A DNA stretch of 6,019 nucleotides from NCBI GenBank assembly GCA_947595415.1, contig CANQER010000063.1, positions 1 through 6,019 of the forward strand, written 5' to 3'. The notes below the pieces were generated by a model. It searched no databases. It had not been told where the DNA came from and worked only from the letters and a program-made list of their open reading frames with translations. Shown here in pieces: positions 1 through 6,019 of the stretch. The translations under genes and the position numbers were made by a program. The number at the start of each line of letters is the position of its first letter. The first letter of the stretch is position 1. The DNA comes from an uncultured Bacilli bacterium. Its GTDB lineage: Bacteria > Bacillota_I > Bacilli_A > RF39 > UBA660.

Positions 1-1862
1 CCATCACCTGTTACAGCTATAAACTCTCCTAAACGTTTATAACTTTCGACAATTTTTAGTTTTTGAAAAGGAGTAACTCTACTAAAGACATATTTATCTT
101 TGATAAACTTGTCAAATTCACTTTCACTTTTACTTAAATAGTAATCAATATCATCGCCTGTAGTAACTTGATTTTCACTTTCTATAATTCCTAGTTCTAA
201 AGCTATTTTAGTAGCTGTTTTAGGATGATCACCTGTAACCATAACAACTTTAATACCAGCTTGATTACATCTTTTTATAGCTTTTTTAGCATCTTTTCTA
301 ATAGGATCTATAAAACCTACTAAACCAACTAATGTTAAAGAAGGAATGTCTTTTTCATTGTAAACATCTTTTGTTTTAAAATTTTTAACTTCTCCTTTAG
401 CGATAGCTATAACACGATAACCATCTTTAGCTAGTTCATCGTTTTGTTTAAGTATTTTTTGTTTGTCAATTTTTACATTTTTATCACTCATACTACTACA
501 AAACTCTAAAACTTTTTCAGTTGACCCTTTAATAGTAATATTAATATCTTTACCATCTTTATAAAATACAGCTGAGTATTTGTTTTCAGATTCATAAGGT
601 ATACTAGCTATTATTTCATGTTTTTTAACATTTTTGTTTTTTAAACCAAGAGCTAAAAAAGCAATATCAATTGAATCACCATGAGATACCCATTTACCAT
701 TTTTCATTTCTAAAACTGCTTCATTATTTAAACATCCAAGGCTACATATTTCATCTAAATAGGTAGATTTATCACCTATTATTTTACCTTCATCATTATA
801 ACCAATTCCTTCTATTAAATAGATAGAATCATCTGGTAATTTAATAATTTTAGCTGTTTGTTCATTAATAGTTAAAGTACCAGTTTTATCACTTGCGATT
901 ACTGTACAACTTCCTAAACTTTCTACAGAATTGAGTTTTCTTACAATAACATTTTTTTTAGCCATTCTTTTAGTAGCGATTGAAAGATCTACTGTAAGAG
1001 ATACTGGTAGTCCTTCTGGAATAGCTGATATACAAAGAGCAATAACAATAAAGAATAAATCACGAAAATCATACCCAGAAGTATATAAAATCAAACTTAA
1101 AATGATCGCAAAAACACAAATTATAATACTTATTTGTTTAGTAAATTTCTCCATTCTGATAACAAGTGGTGATTTACTATCTTCTGATAGAATTACTTGA
1201 TTAGCAATTTTACCAATTTCAGTGCTTGTCCCAATTTCAGTTACGACCCCTACTCCTCTACCACTCATTACAATACTTCCTGCATAAGCCATATTTTCAC
1301 GATTGATTAAAGAGGTATTTAAAGCCATTTTATCACATACCTTAACAGAAGGAAGTGACTCTCCTGTTAGAGTAGATTCATCAATAGTTAAATTATGAGC
1401 TTCAATTATTCTTATATCAGCTGGTATTTTATCACCTGATTCTAAAATAACTATATCACCAATAGTTATATATTCACTATCTATTTCTACTTCTTTTTTA
1501 TCACGTAAAACTTTACTTTTAATAGTTATCAAATTCCTAAGTAAAGCAGCACTTTTTTCAGCTTGCCATTCTTGGTATGTACCCATTAAAGCATCCATTA
1601 AGATAACTACTATTATAAACAAAGTATCTATTTTTTCTCCTACGATAAACGAAAAAATAGCTGTTAGTAATAAAATTAAAATAATAGGATCAATAAACTG
1701 GTTAATAAATACTTTAAATATAGTGTTTTCTTTAGGTTTAGGTAAAGCATTTATACCATTTTTTTCAATTCTTTTTTTAGCTTCTTTGCTTGTTAATCCA
1801 GTTATATTAGATTTAGTTATATCTAATACTTCTTCTTTTTCTAAGCTATGCCAGTTATTCAT
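1..1862 (-). CDS. P2-type cation-transporting ATPase (Ca2+-ATPase-like), N-terminal 620 residues, 3' end outside window
   Basis: This is a membrane pump that couples ATP hydrolysis, through a phospho-aspartate intermediate, to cation transport. Seen in the translation: a cation-ATPase N-terminal domain (about 1-50), membrane segments M1-M2 (about 58-95), an actuator domain with TGES at 166-169, M3-M4 (about 242-292) with PEGLP at 282-286, and the phosphorylation motif DKTGT with Asp325. An ATP-binding domain follows with KGSTE at 445-449, then DPIR at 519-522 and TGD at 543-545. The frame is open to the window edge, which cuts inside the TGDG hinge, so M5-M10 are missing; family members are usually about 850-950 residues. 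PEGLP and the absence of an N-terminal CxxC metal-binding domain or a CPC motif place it in the P2 group, not the heavy-metal P1B group. Ca2+ is the likeliest ion, but the deciding M5/M6 residues are not visible. The ATG at 1862 follows AGGTGG at suitable spacing. The residue before SDKTGT is Ala, not the common Cys. Confidence 0.95.
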   Translation of the reverse strand, partial: MNNWHSLEKEEVLDITKSNITGLTSKEAKKRIEKNGINALPKPKENTIFKVFINQFIDPIILILLLTAIFSFIVGEKIDTLFIIVVILMDALMGTYQEWQAEKSAALLRNLITIKSKVLRDKKEVEIDSEYITIGDIVILESGDKIPADIRIIEAHNLTIDESTLTGESLPSVKVCDKMALNTSLINRENMAYAGSIVMSGRGVGVVTEIGTSTEIGKIANQVILSEDSKSPLVIRMEKFTKQISIIICVFAIILSLILYTSGYDFRDLFFIVIALCISAIPEGLPVSLTVDLSIATKRMAKKNVIVRKLNSVESLGSCTVIASDKTGTLTINEQTAKIIKLPDDSIYLIEGIGYNDEGKIIGDKSTYLDEICSLGCLNNEAVLEMKNGKWVSHGDSIDIAFLALGLKNKNVKKHEIIASIPYESENKYSAVFYKDGKDINITIKGSTEKVLEFCSSMSDKNVKIDKQKILKQNDELAKDGYRVIAIAKGEVKNFKTKDVYNEKDIPSLTLVGLVGFIDPIRKDAKKAIKRCNQAGIKVVMVTGDHPKTATKIALELGIIESENQVTTGDDIDYYLSKSESEFDKFIKDKYVFSRVTPFQKLKIVESYKRLGEFIAVTGD

Positions 1863-1865
1863 ATT

Positions 1866-1871
1866 CCACCT
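1866..1871 (-). promoter_or_regulatory. Ribosome binding site of the P-type ATPase
   Basis: On the minus strand the sequence reads AGGTGG, then AAT, then ATG. AGGTG matches the anti-Shine-Dalgarno complement GGAGGTGA, leaving six bases between AGG and the start codon. This supports the ATG at 1862 as the true start. Confidence 0.75.
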
Positions 1872-1884
1872 ACAATCTTAATTA

Positions 1885-1893
1885 ATTATATCA
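1885..1893 (-). promoter_or_regulatory. Extended -10 promoter for the P-type ATPase
   Basis: The minus strand reads TGATATAAT, a perfect TATAAT preceded by the TGn extension. No good -35 hexamer lies 16-18 bases upstream, which is tolerated by extended -10 promoters. Transcription would start near 1878, giving a leader of about 16 bases that holds the AGGTGG site. A second minus-strand TATAAT at 1943-1938 lacks both a clear -35 and the TGn extension, so it is a weaker alternative. Confidence 0.6.
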
Positions 1894-1960
1894 TAAATAT
1901 AGAATGTTATATAATTATTTTTAGCATAGATTTATTTATTATACACTTAATAAATTTATA

Positions 1961-1990
1961 TTGCACAATAATACGATTATTTGGTATACT
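1961..1990 (+). promoter_or_regulatory. Promoter of the ABC exporter operon
   Basis: TTGCAC (1961-1966) is a partial -35 match, followed by an 18-base spacer and TATACT (1985-1990). TG at 1982-1983 makes this an extended -10. The expected start site is near 1996-1998, so the leader before the ATG at 2009 would be only about 11-13 bases, with the ribosome binding site at its very 5' end. The upstream flank is AT-rich, including the palindrome ATAAATTTAT at 1950-1959, and could act as an UP-like element. The TTG of the -35 is also an in-frame potential start codon, but using it as a start would put the promoter inside the gene. Confidence 0.65.
1967..1981 (+). promoter_or_regulatory. Candidate operator: perfect 6+3+6 inverted repeat between -35 and -10
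   Basis: AATAAT-ACG-ATTATT is a perfect inverted repeat lying wholly in the spacer of the ABC operon promoter. A protein bound here would block RNA polymerase, as expected of a repressor operator. Drug-type ABC exporter pairs are often controlled by a MarR- or TetR-like repressor, but no regulator gene is in this window. The arms are pure A/T, so chance occurrence in such AT-rich DNA is a real alternative. Confidence 0.35.
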
Positions 1991-1995
1991 TTTAT

Positions 1996-2000
1996 AAAGG
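1996..2000 (+). promoter_or_regulatory. Ribosome binding site fixing the start of the first ABC gene
   Basis: AAAGG followed by eight bases and ATG at 2009 is a normal Shine-Dalgarno arrangement. The longer reading frame from TTG at 1961 has only AT-rich sequence upstream and no such site, so the ATG at 2009 is chosen. Confidence 0.75.
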
Positions 2001-2008
2001 ATGATACA

Positions 2009-3745
2009 ATGAAAAATTTTATAAAACTAATACGATTTTTAAAGCCATATAAAAAATGGGTAATACTATCTTTAGGATTAATATTACTAGAAATAGTAAT
2101 GGATTTACTACTTCCAATTATAATGGCAAATATAATAAATATAGGAATTGGAAATAGAAATATAACCTATATAACTATCAATATAATTATTATGATAATT
2201 CTTACTATTCTTGGGATAATAGGAGGTATAAGTAGTTCTTATTATTCTTCAAAAGCTAGTCAATATAGTGATGCTGATATAAGAAAAACAATCATGCAAA
2301 AGGTAAGTAGCCTATCTTTTTATAATTTGGATAAATTGAAAACTGGTCATTTAATAACTATAATAACTAATGATATAACTTTAATTGGGACAGTTATAAT
2401 GTATGGTCTTAGATTTTTAATAAGGGTACCTATTGTAGTAATAGGTAGTATTATAATGGCTATAATTATAAGTCCTAAACTATCGTCAATAATGATAATT
2501 GTAATTCCTATAATGGTTATTTTAGTAACTATTATAATGACTAAAGCTTTTCCTTTGTTTACTCGTCTTCAAACCTGTGTTGATGATGTTAATACTAATA
2601 TAAGAGAAAACCTAGGTGGAATTAGAGTGGTTAAGGCGTTTGTAAGTGAAGAATTCGAAAAACAAAAATTTGATAAATCTAATACTAAATTGAAAAATAC
2701 AACTATAAAAGCAGTAAAAACTTTGATAATGGCTCTACCTTTAGTGATGTTACTTATAAATTTAGCGATCGTTGTAGTTTTATGGGTAGGAGGAATAGAT
2801 GTTATAAATGGTAATATGAAAATAGGTAATATTATTGCTTTTATCCAATATCTAACTAATATTTTATCCTCAATTATGATGGCTTCAATGGTAATAGTTA
2901 TGGTATCTCGTAGTGAGGCAAGTGCTAAACGTATTAATGAAATATTAGATATTAATGATAATTTTATAAACAACGATAAAAAACCTGATATAGATGGGAA
3001 AATAGAATTTATTGATGTTGATTTTAGCTATGATCAAGGTAGTGGTGATTTAGTTTTAAAAGACTTAAATTTTACTATTGAAAAAGGTGAACTTGTAGTT
3101 ATCATGGGACCTACTGGTAGTGGGAAGACTAGTCTTACTAATCTAATAGGTAGATTATATGATATAAACAAAGGTAAAATTTTAATTGATGGAATAGATA
3201 TTAAAGATATCGATATTAAAACTTTAAGAAAAAATATAGGTATTTCTTACCAACAGCCTTTTATATTTTCAGATACAATTTTAAACAATATCAAATATGG
3301 AAATGAGAAAGCTAGTTTAAACGAAGTTAAAAAAGCTAGTAAAATAGCTTGTTTAGATGAATTTATTTTAAGTAAAAAAGAAAAGTATGATTATATGTTA
3401 GAACAAAGAGGTACAAATTTATCAGGTGGTCAAAAACAACGTTTGATGATAGCTAGGACAGTTTTACCTCATCCAAAAATTATAATTTTAGATGATGTTA
3501 CTAGTGCTGTTGATATGAAAACAGAAAAGATGATAAGGGATAATTTTAAAAAATACTTAGATGATTGTACAACTATTATAGTGGCTAGTAGAGTAGCTAT
3601 GGCTATGGAAGCAGACAAGATAATTTTAATGGATGATGGGAAAATAGTAGGTATAGGTAGTCATAATGAACTATTAAAAACAAACAAACTTTATAAAGAA
3701 ATATATAATTCTCAAATAAAGGATGGTGATATAGATGGAAGATAA
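2009..3745 (+). CDS. Heterodimeric ABC exporter half with the degenerate ATP site (TM287-like)
   Basis: This half-transporter of 578 residues probably pairs with the next gene's product in the cytoplasmic membrane to export drugs, lipids or peptides at the cost of ATP. Six membrane helices lie at about 17-44, 53-78, 128-152, 158-180, 238-260 and 272-298, followed by one nucleotide-binding domain. Visible motifs are Walker A GPTGSGKT (367-374), Q-loop Gln416, signature LSGGQ (471-475) and Walker B ILDD with Asp495-Asp496. The usual catalytic Glu is therefore Asp496. The switch His is Ser527, in VASR instead of the usual IAHR. These two changes mark the degenerate-site subunit of TM287/288-type heterodimers. 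Length is normal for a half exporter. The gene overlaps the next by 11 bases. Ile is very abundant in the membrane domain and coded mainly by ATA. An N-terminal extension of 16 residues from TTG at 1961 is possible but would cover the promoter. Substrate is not determinable. Confidence 0.95.
   Translation: MKNFIKLIRFLKPYKKWVILSLGLILLEIVMDLLLPIIMANIINIGIGNRNITYITINIIIMIILTILGIIGGISSSYYSSKASQYSDADIRKTIMQKVSSLSFYNLDKLKTGHLITIITNDITLIGTVIMYGLRFLIRVPIVVIGSIIMAIIISPKLSSIMIIVIPIMVILVTIIMTKAFPLFTRLQTCVDDVNTNIRENLGGIRVVKAFVSEEFEKQKFDKSNTKLKNTTIKAVKTLIMALPLVMLLINLAIVVVLWVGGIDVINGNMKIGNIIAFIQYLTNILSSIMMASMVIVMVSRSEASAKRINEILDINDNFINNDKKPDIDGKIEFIDVDFSYDQGSGDLVLKDLNFTIEKGELVVIMGPTGSGKTSLTNLIGRLYDINKGKILIDGIDIKDIDIKTLRKNIGISYQQPFIFSDTILNNIKYGNEKASLNEVKKASKIACLDEFILSKKEKYDYMLEQRGTNLSGGQKQRLMIARTVLPHPKIIILDDVTSAVDMKTEKMIRDNFKKYLDDCTTIIVASRVAMAMEADKIILMDDGKIVGIGSHNELLKTNKLYKEIYNSQIKDGDIDGR
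3718..3729 (+). promoter_or_regulatory. Ribosome binding site and translational coupling zone inside the first ABC gene
   Basis: AAAGG (3718-3722) and GGTGA (3724-3728) both resemble Shine-Dalgarno sequence. GGTGA is six bases before the ATG at 3735. The site lies in the last codons of the upstream gene, whose TAA ends at 3745, so ribosomes finishing the first subunit are well placed to reinitiate on the second. This favours equal synthesis of the two partners. Confidence 0.6.
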
Positions 3746-5477
3746 GGTTAGTAATCCTAAACAAACAATTTTAAGGATGTGGAAATATTTAAAAAGGGAT
3801 AAAACTAAACTTGTATTTATTACTATAATGGTAGTTTTATCAACTATATCTTCTGTTTTAACACCTTTTTTACTAAGTGTTGGAGTTGATAGTTTTATAG
3901 CTAATGGTAAGGTTAAATATTTGTTTTATTTAGTTGTTTTTTTAGCTATATTATATACTCTTACTAGTTTGTTTAGATGGCTTACTAGTTATTTAATGGT
4001 TGATGTAAGTGAAAATACTTTGTATCGTTTAAGGAAAGATTTGTTTAATCATGTTGAAAGTTTGTCACTTAAATTTTTTGATACTCATAAAAAAGGTGAT
4101 TTAATGAGTCGTTTTACTAATGATGTTGCTTTGATTGATGACGCTTTAACTGATGCTGTAACTGGGATAATTAGTAGTATTATTACTTTAATTGGGGTTA
4201 CAATTATGATGTTTTGGATGAATTATATTTTAGCGATTGTTATTATTCTTACTGTACCAATTTTATTTTTCTTGGTTGTTAAAATAGGGATAAAAACTGG
4301 AAAGTATTATTCTATCCAACAAGAAGATTTGGGTTTTTTAAATAGTTATACTGAAGAGATATTAAGTGGTATTAAGGTTGTTAAAAGTTATAATAAAGAA
4401 GATAAAATGATTCAAGATTTTGAAAAGTACAATCATAAGTTTAGGGATAGTGCTGTTAGAGCTAATGTTTATGCTAATTTAATGATGCCTGCTAATTTAC
4501 TTGTTACTAATTTAGGGAATATTTTACTAATTGGAGTTGGGGCAATTTTAACTATTAATAATATGGCTACTGTTGGTAGTATTTTGGCTTTTTTGAATTT
4601 TGCGAGTATGTTTAGAAATCCTATTAATCAACTTGCTAGTCTTTATGCTTCTATTCAAGCTGCGCTTGCTGGAGCTGGTCGTGTTTTTGATATTATTGAT
4701 GAACAACCAGAAATTTTAGATAGTGATGATGCTATTTGTTTAGATGAAATAAAAGGTGATGTTAAGTTTAATGATGTTAGTTTTGGATATGATGAAAATA
4801 AACTTGTTTTAAAGGATATTAATTTAGAGGCTAAGGCTAGTCAGTGTATTGCTTTAGTAGGACCTACAGGGGCTGGTAAAACAACTATTATTAATTTACT
4901 TACTAGGTTTTATGAGGTTAATGAAGGTAGTATTTTAATTGATGGTGTTGATATTTTAAAGGTTAAAAAAAAGGATTTGCGTCATAAAATTGGTATTGTT
5001 TTACAAGATACTTATTTGTTTAAGGGAACAGTTAAGGATAATATAAAGTATGGTAATAGAAATGCTAGTGATGATGATGTTATAGATGCTTGTATTAAAG
5101 CTGGAGCTCATAGTTTTATTCATAGGTTACCAAATGGCTATGATTCTGAGGTTTTAGAAGAGGGAGTTAATTTTTCACAAGGGGAAAGACAGCTTATTTC
5201 TATTGCGCGAGCTATTTTAGCTGATCCTGATATTCTTATTTTAGATGAGGCTACTAGTAATATTGATACGAGAACTGAAATGTTGGTTCAAAGAGGTATG
5301 CAAAAGCTTATGAAGGATCGAACTAGTTTTGTTATTGCGCATCGTTTGTCAACTATTAAGGAAGCTAATTGTATTTTGGTAATAGATGATGGAAAGATTG
5401 TTGAAAGGGGTACTCATAAGGAGTTACTTAATCTAAAGGGTTTTTATTATAATTTGTATATGAGTCAATTTGAATGA
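3735..5477 (+). CDS. Heterodimeric ABC exporter half with the catalytic ATP site (TM288-like)
   Basis: This is the 580-residue partner of the preceding half-transporter. Six membrane helices fall at about 26-50, 61-88, 143-163, 164-184, 250-274 and 279-302. The nucleotide-binding domain has Walker A GPTGAGKT (376-383), Q-loop Gln424, Walker B ILILDE with Asp504 and catalytic Glu505, D-loop ATSNID (506-511) and switch His536 in IAHRLST. The signature is FSQGE (480-484) instead of LSGGQ. In the heterodimer this altered signature faces the partner's Walker A/B, making the inactive site, while this subunit's intact Walker A/B faces the partner's LSGGQ. This is the published TM287/288 pattern, and the C-terminal GFYYNLYMSQ also resembles TM288 as I recall it. 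The gene starts in an 11-base overlap with its partner and ends in TGA, showing TGA is a stop here. Codon thirds are T-rich, unlike the A-rich upstream gene. Substrate is unknown. Confidence 0.95.
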   Translation: MEDKVSNPKQTILRMWKYLKRDKTKLVFITIMVVLSTISSVLTPFLLSVGVDSFIANGKVKYLFYLVVFLAILYTLTSLFRWLTSYLMVDVSENTLYRLRKDLFNHVESLSLKFFDTHKKGDLMSRFTNDVALIDDALTDAVTGIISSIITLIGVTIMMFWMNYILAIVIILTVPILFFLVVKIGIKTGKYYSIQQEDLGFLNSYTEEILSGIKVVKSYNKEDKMIQDFEKYNHKFRDSAVRANVYANLMMPANLLVTNLGNILLIGVGAILTINNMATVGSILAFLNFASMFRNPINQLASLYASIQAALAGAGRVFDIIDEQPEILDSDDAICLDEIKGDVKFNDVSFGYDENKLVLKDINLEAKASQCIALVGPTGAGKTTIINLLTRFYEVNEGSILIDGVDILKVKKKDLRHKIGIVLQDTYLFKGTVKDNIKYGNRNASDDDVIDACIKAGAHSFIHRLPNGYDSEVLEEGVNFSQGERQLISIARAILADPDILILDEATSNIDTRTEMLVQRGMQKLMKDRTSFVIAHRLSTIKEANCILVIDDGKIVERGTHKELLNLKGFYYNLYMSQFE

Positions 5478-5522
5478 TTATAATGATTTTGTAAATTTAG
5501 GCTTTTATTTTTAAAAAAATTT

Positions 5523-5531
5523 TGATATAAT
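5523..5531 (+). promoter_or_regulatory. Extended -10 promoter for the repeat-protein gene
   Basis: TGATATAAT is a perfect extended -10, identical to the one proposed for the divergent ATPase. The -35 position (5503-5508, TTTTAT) is poor. Start would be near 5538, giving a leader of about 43 purine-rich bases with AAGAAGGG at 5564-5571 as ribosome binding site. The rest of the 5478-5580 gap is AT-rich with a T/A-run at 5503-5522. I see no GC-stemmed hairpin terminator, so read-through from the ABC operon is also possible. Confidence 0.6.
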
Positions 5532-5580
5532 GTTATAAGTATGATACGAGAGAGTATAAAGAAAAGAAGGGATGCTTTTT

Positions 5581-6019
5581 ATGAACGAAAATAATAACGT
5601 TTTTGGAGGTATGCAACCTCAACCAAATAATCAAGGATCAAACAATGGACAAATGGCTAATCAAACTGGTATGAATCAAGGTATGGGACAAGCAGTAGGA
5701 AATGTAGCTCAACCTACAATGGGAATGACTACTGGAGGAGTTAATCAAAATGTGGGACCAACTCCAGATATGAACCAACCAAACATGGGAATATTTAATG
5801 GAACAAGTGTACCTAATCAAGGTGTAGAACCAGCTATGCCAAATATGAATCAACCAAATATGGGAGTACCTAATGAACCAGAAATGACTAATCAAGGTGT
5901 AGAACCAGCTATGCCAAATATGAGTCAACCAAGTATGGGGGTACCTAGCGAACCAGAAGTGACTAATCCAAGTGTAGAACCAGCTATGCCAAATATGAAT
6001 CAACCAAATATGGGAGTAC
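5581..6019 (+). CDS. Asn/Gln/Pro/Met-rich tandem-repeat protein, N-terminal part, 3' end outside window
   Basis: I do not recognise a family for this gene. The 146 visible residues are low-complexity and probably disordered, dominated by Asn, Gln, Pro, Gly and Met. Nineteen of them are Met. No Lys, Arg, His, Leu, Cys, Trp or Tyr occurs, and the few charged residues are all Glu or Asp. No signal peptide or membrane helix is visible. From residue 64 on, a 25-residue unit starting M(N/S)QP(N/S)MG repeats in exact register up to the window edge. The ATG at 5581 is chosen because AAGAAGGG lies nine bases upstream; an in-frame ATG at 5572 is directly against that site and less likely. Such stretches can precede a membrane or other folded domain in low-GC Firmicutes, so this may be only the flexible head of a longer protein. 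It has its own promoter, and no functional link to the ABC operon is shown. A long antisense open frame exists only because the repeats lack stops. Confidence 0.8.
   Translation, partial: MNENNNVFGGMQPQPNNQGSNNGQMANQTGMNQGMGQAVGNVAQPTMGMTTGGVNQNVGPTPDMNQPNMGIFNGTSVPNQGVEPAMPNMNQPNMGVPNEPEMTNQGVEPAMPNMSQPSMGVPSEPEVTNPSVEPAMPNMNQPNMGV
5770..6019 (+). repeat. In-frame 75-base tandem repeat (three full units and a partial fourth)
   Basis: Units start at ATG 5770, 5845, 5920 and 5995, each exactly 75 bases apart, and the array continues beyond the window. Units two and three differ at 8 of 75 positions by my count, mostly transitions. The visible 25 bases of unit four match unit two exactly. Unit one matches well at both ends but diverges in its middle (codons 71-78). 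The codon register is preserved throughout, so the repeat expands as protein, MNQPNMG...VEPAMPN. A weaker relative (QPTMG at residues 44-48) lies upstream out of register. Confidence 0.9.

Noticed and set aside
931..1200. Plus-strand open frame of 89 residues
   Set aside because: It lies entirely inside the minus-strand P-type ATPase, across the M3-M4 and phosphorylation region with its conserved motifs, and has no family resemblance. It is an antisense shadow.
1961..2008. TTG start for the first ABC subunit adding 16 residues
   Set aside because: There is no ribosome binding site upstream, the stretch contains the -35, spacer and -10, and ATG 2009 has AAAGG at good spacing and gives the usual N-terminus of such exporters.
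1863..2008. Riboswitch or small RNA in the intergenic region
   Set aside because: Predicted leaders on both sides are under 20 bases, and no conserved aptamer-like or GC-paired structure is visible.
2569..2973. Minus-strand open frame of 134 residues
   Set aside because: It is antisense to the membrane domain of the first ABC subunit and follows from its AT-rich, Ile-rich codons. It has no recognisable domain.
5478..5580. Intrinsic terminator after the ABC operon
   Set aside because: There is a T/A-rich run at 5503-5522 but no GC-containing stem before it; the weak A/T palindrome is not enough to call a terminator.
5638..6003. Minus-strand open frame rich in Trp, His and Ser repeats
   Set aside because: It mirrors the plus-strand repeat gene. 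The plus strand has a promoter and ribosome binding site at its start, so the antisense frame is open only because the repeats carry no stops in it.
5770..6019. Regularly spaced repeat resembling a CRISPR array
   Set aside because: The repeated unit is contiguous with no unique spacers, keeps an exact 75-base codon register and lies in an open frame, so it is a coding tandem repeat.

Overview
The window looks like low-GC bacterial chromosome from a Firmicute/Bacilli-type organism, possibly one of the uncultured gut lineages related to Mollicutes. It is very AT-rich and has AGG-type ribosome binding sites and extended -10 promoters. A gene ending in TGA, with Trp encoded by TGG, argues for the standard bacterial code rather than the Mycoplasma/Spiroplasma code. 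The exact taxon cannot be fixed from sequence alone.

Layout. The first 1862 bases carry, on the minus strand, the N-terminal 620 residues of a P2-type cation-transporting ATPase (Ca2+-ATPase-like). The gene runs off the left edge inside the TGDG motif. A 146-base intergenic region (1863-2008) separates it from a plus-strand operon and holds outward-facing promoters for both sides. The operon has two overlapping genes (2009-3745 and 3735-5477) encoding the two halves of a heterodimeric ABC exporter. After a 103-base gap with its own promoter, a fourth gene starts at 5581 and runs off the right edge. Its visible 146 residues are a low-complexity Asn/Gln/Pro/Met/Gly-rich stretch with an in-register 25-residue (75-base) tandem repeat.

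How the genes work together. The two ABC halves have complementary defects. The first lacks the catalytic Glu (Asp instead) and the switch His (Ser instead) but has an intact LSGGQ. The second has an intact Glu and His but a changed signature (FSQGE). Assembled head-to-tail they give one competent and one degenerate ATP site, the arrangement known from TM287/288-type exporters. The divergent P-type ATPase is also a membrane transporter, but nothing in the sequence shows that the two share regulation. The substrates of both transporters and the role of the repeat protein are unknown.

Most of the window is ordinary transporter content. The parts worth a second look are the repeat protein with its extreme composition, the palindrome inside the ABC operon promoter, and the codon-use contrast between the two ABC halves. 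No RNA gene, mobile element, CRISPR array or convincing intrinsic terminator was seen.
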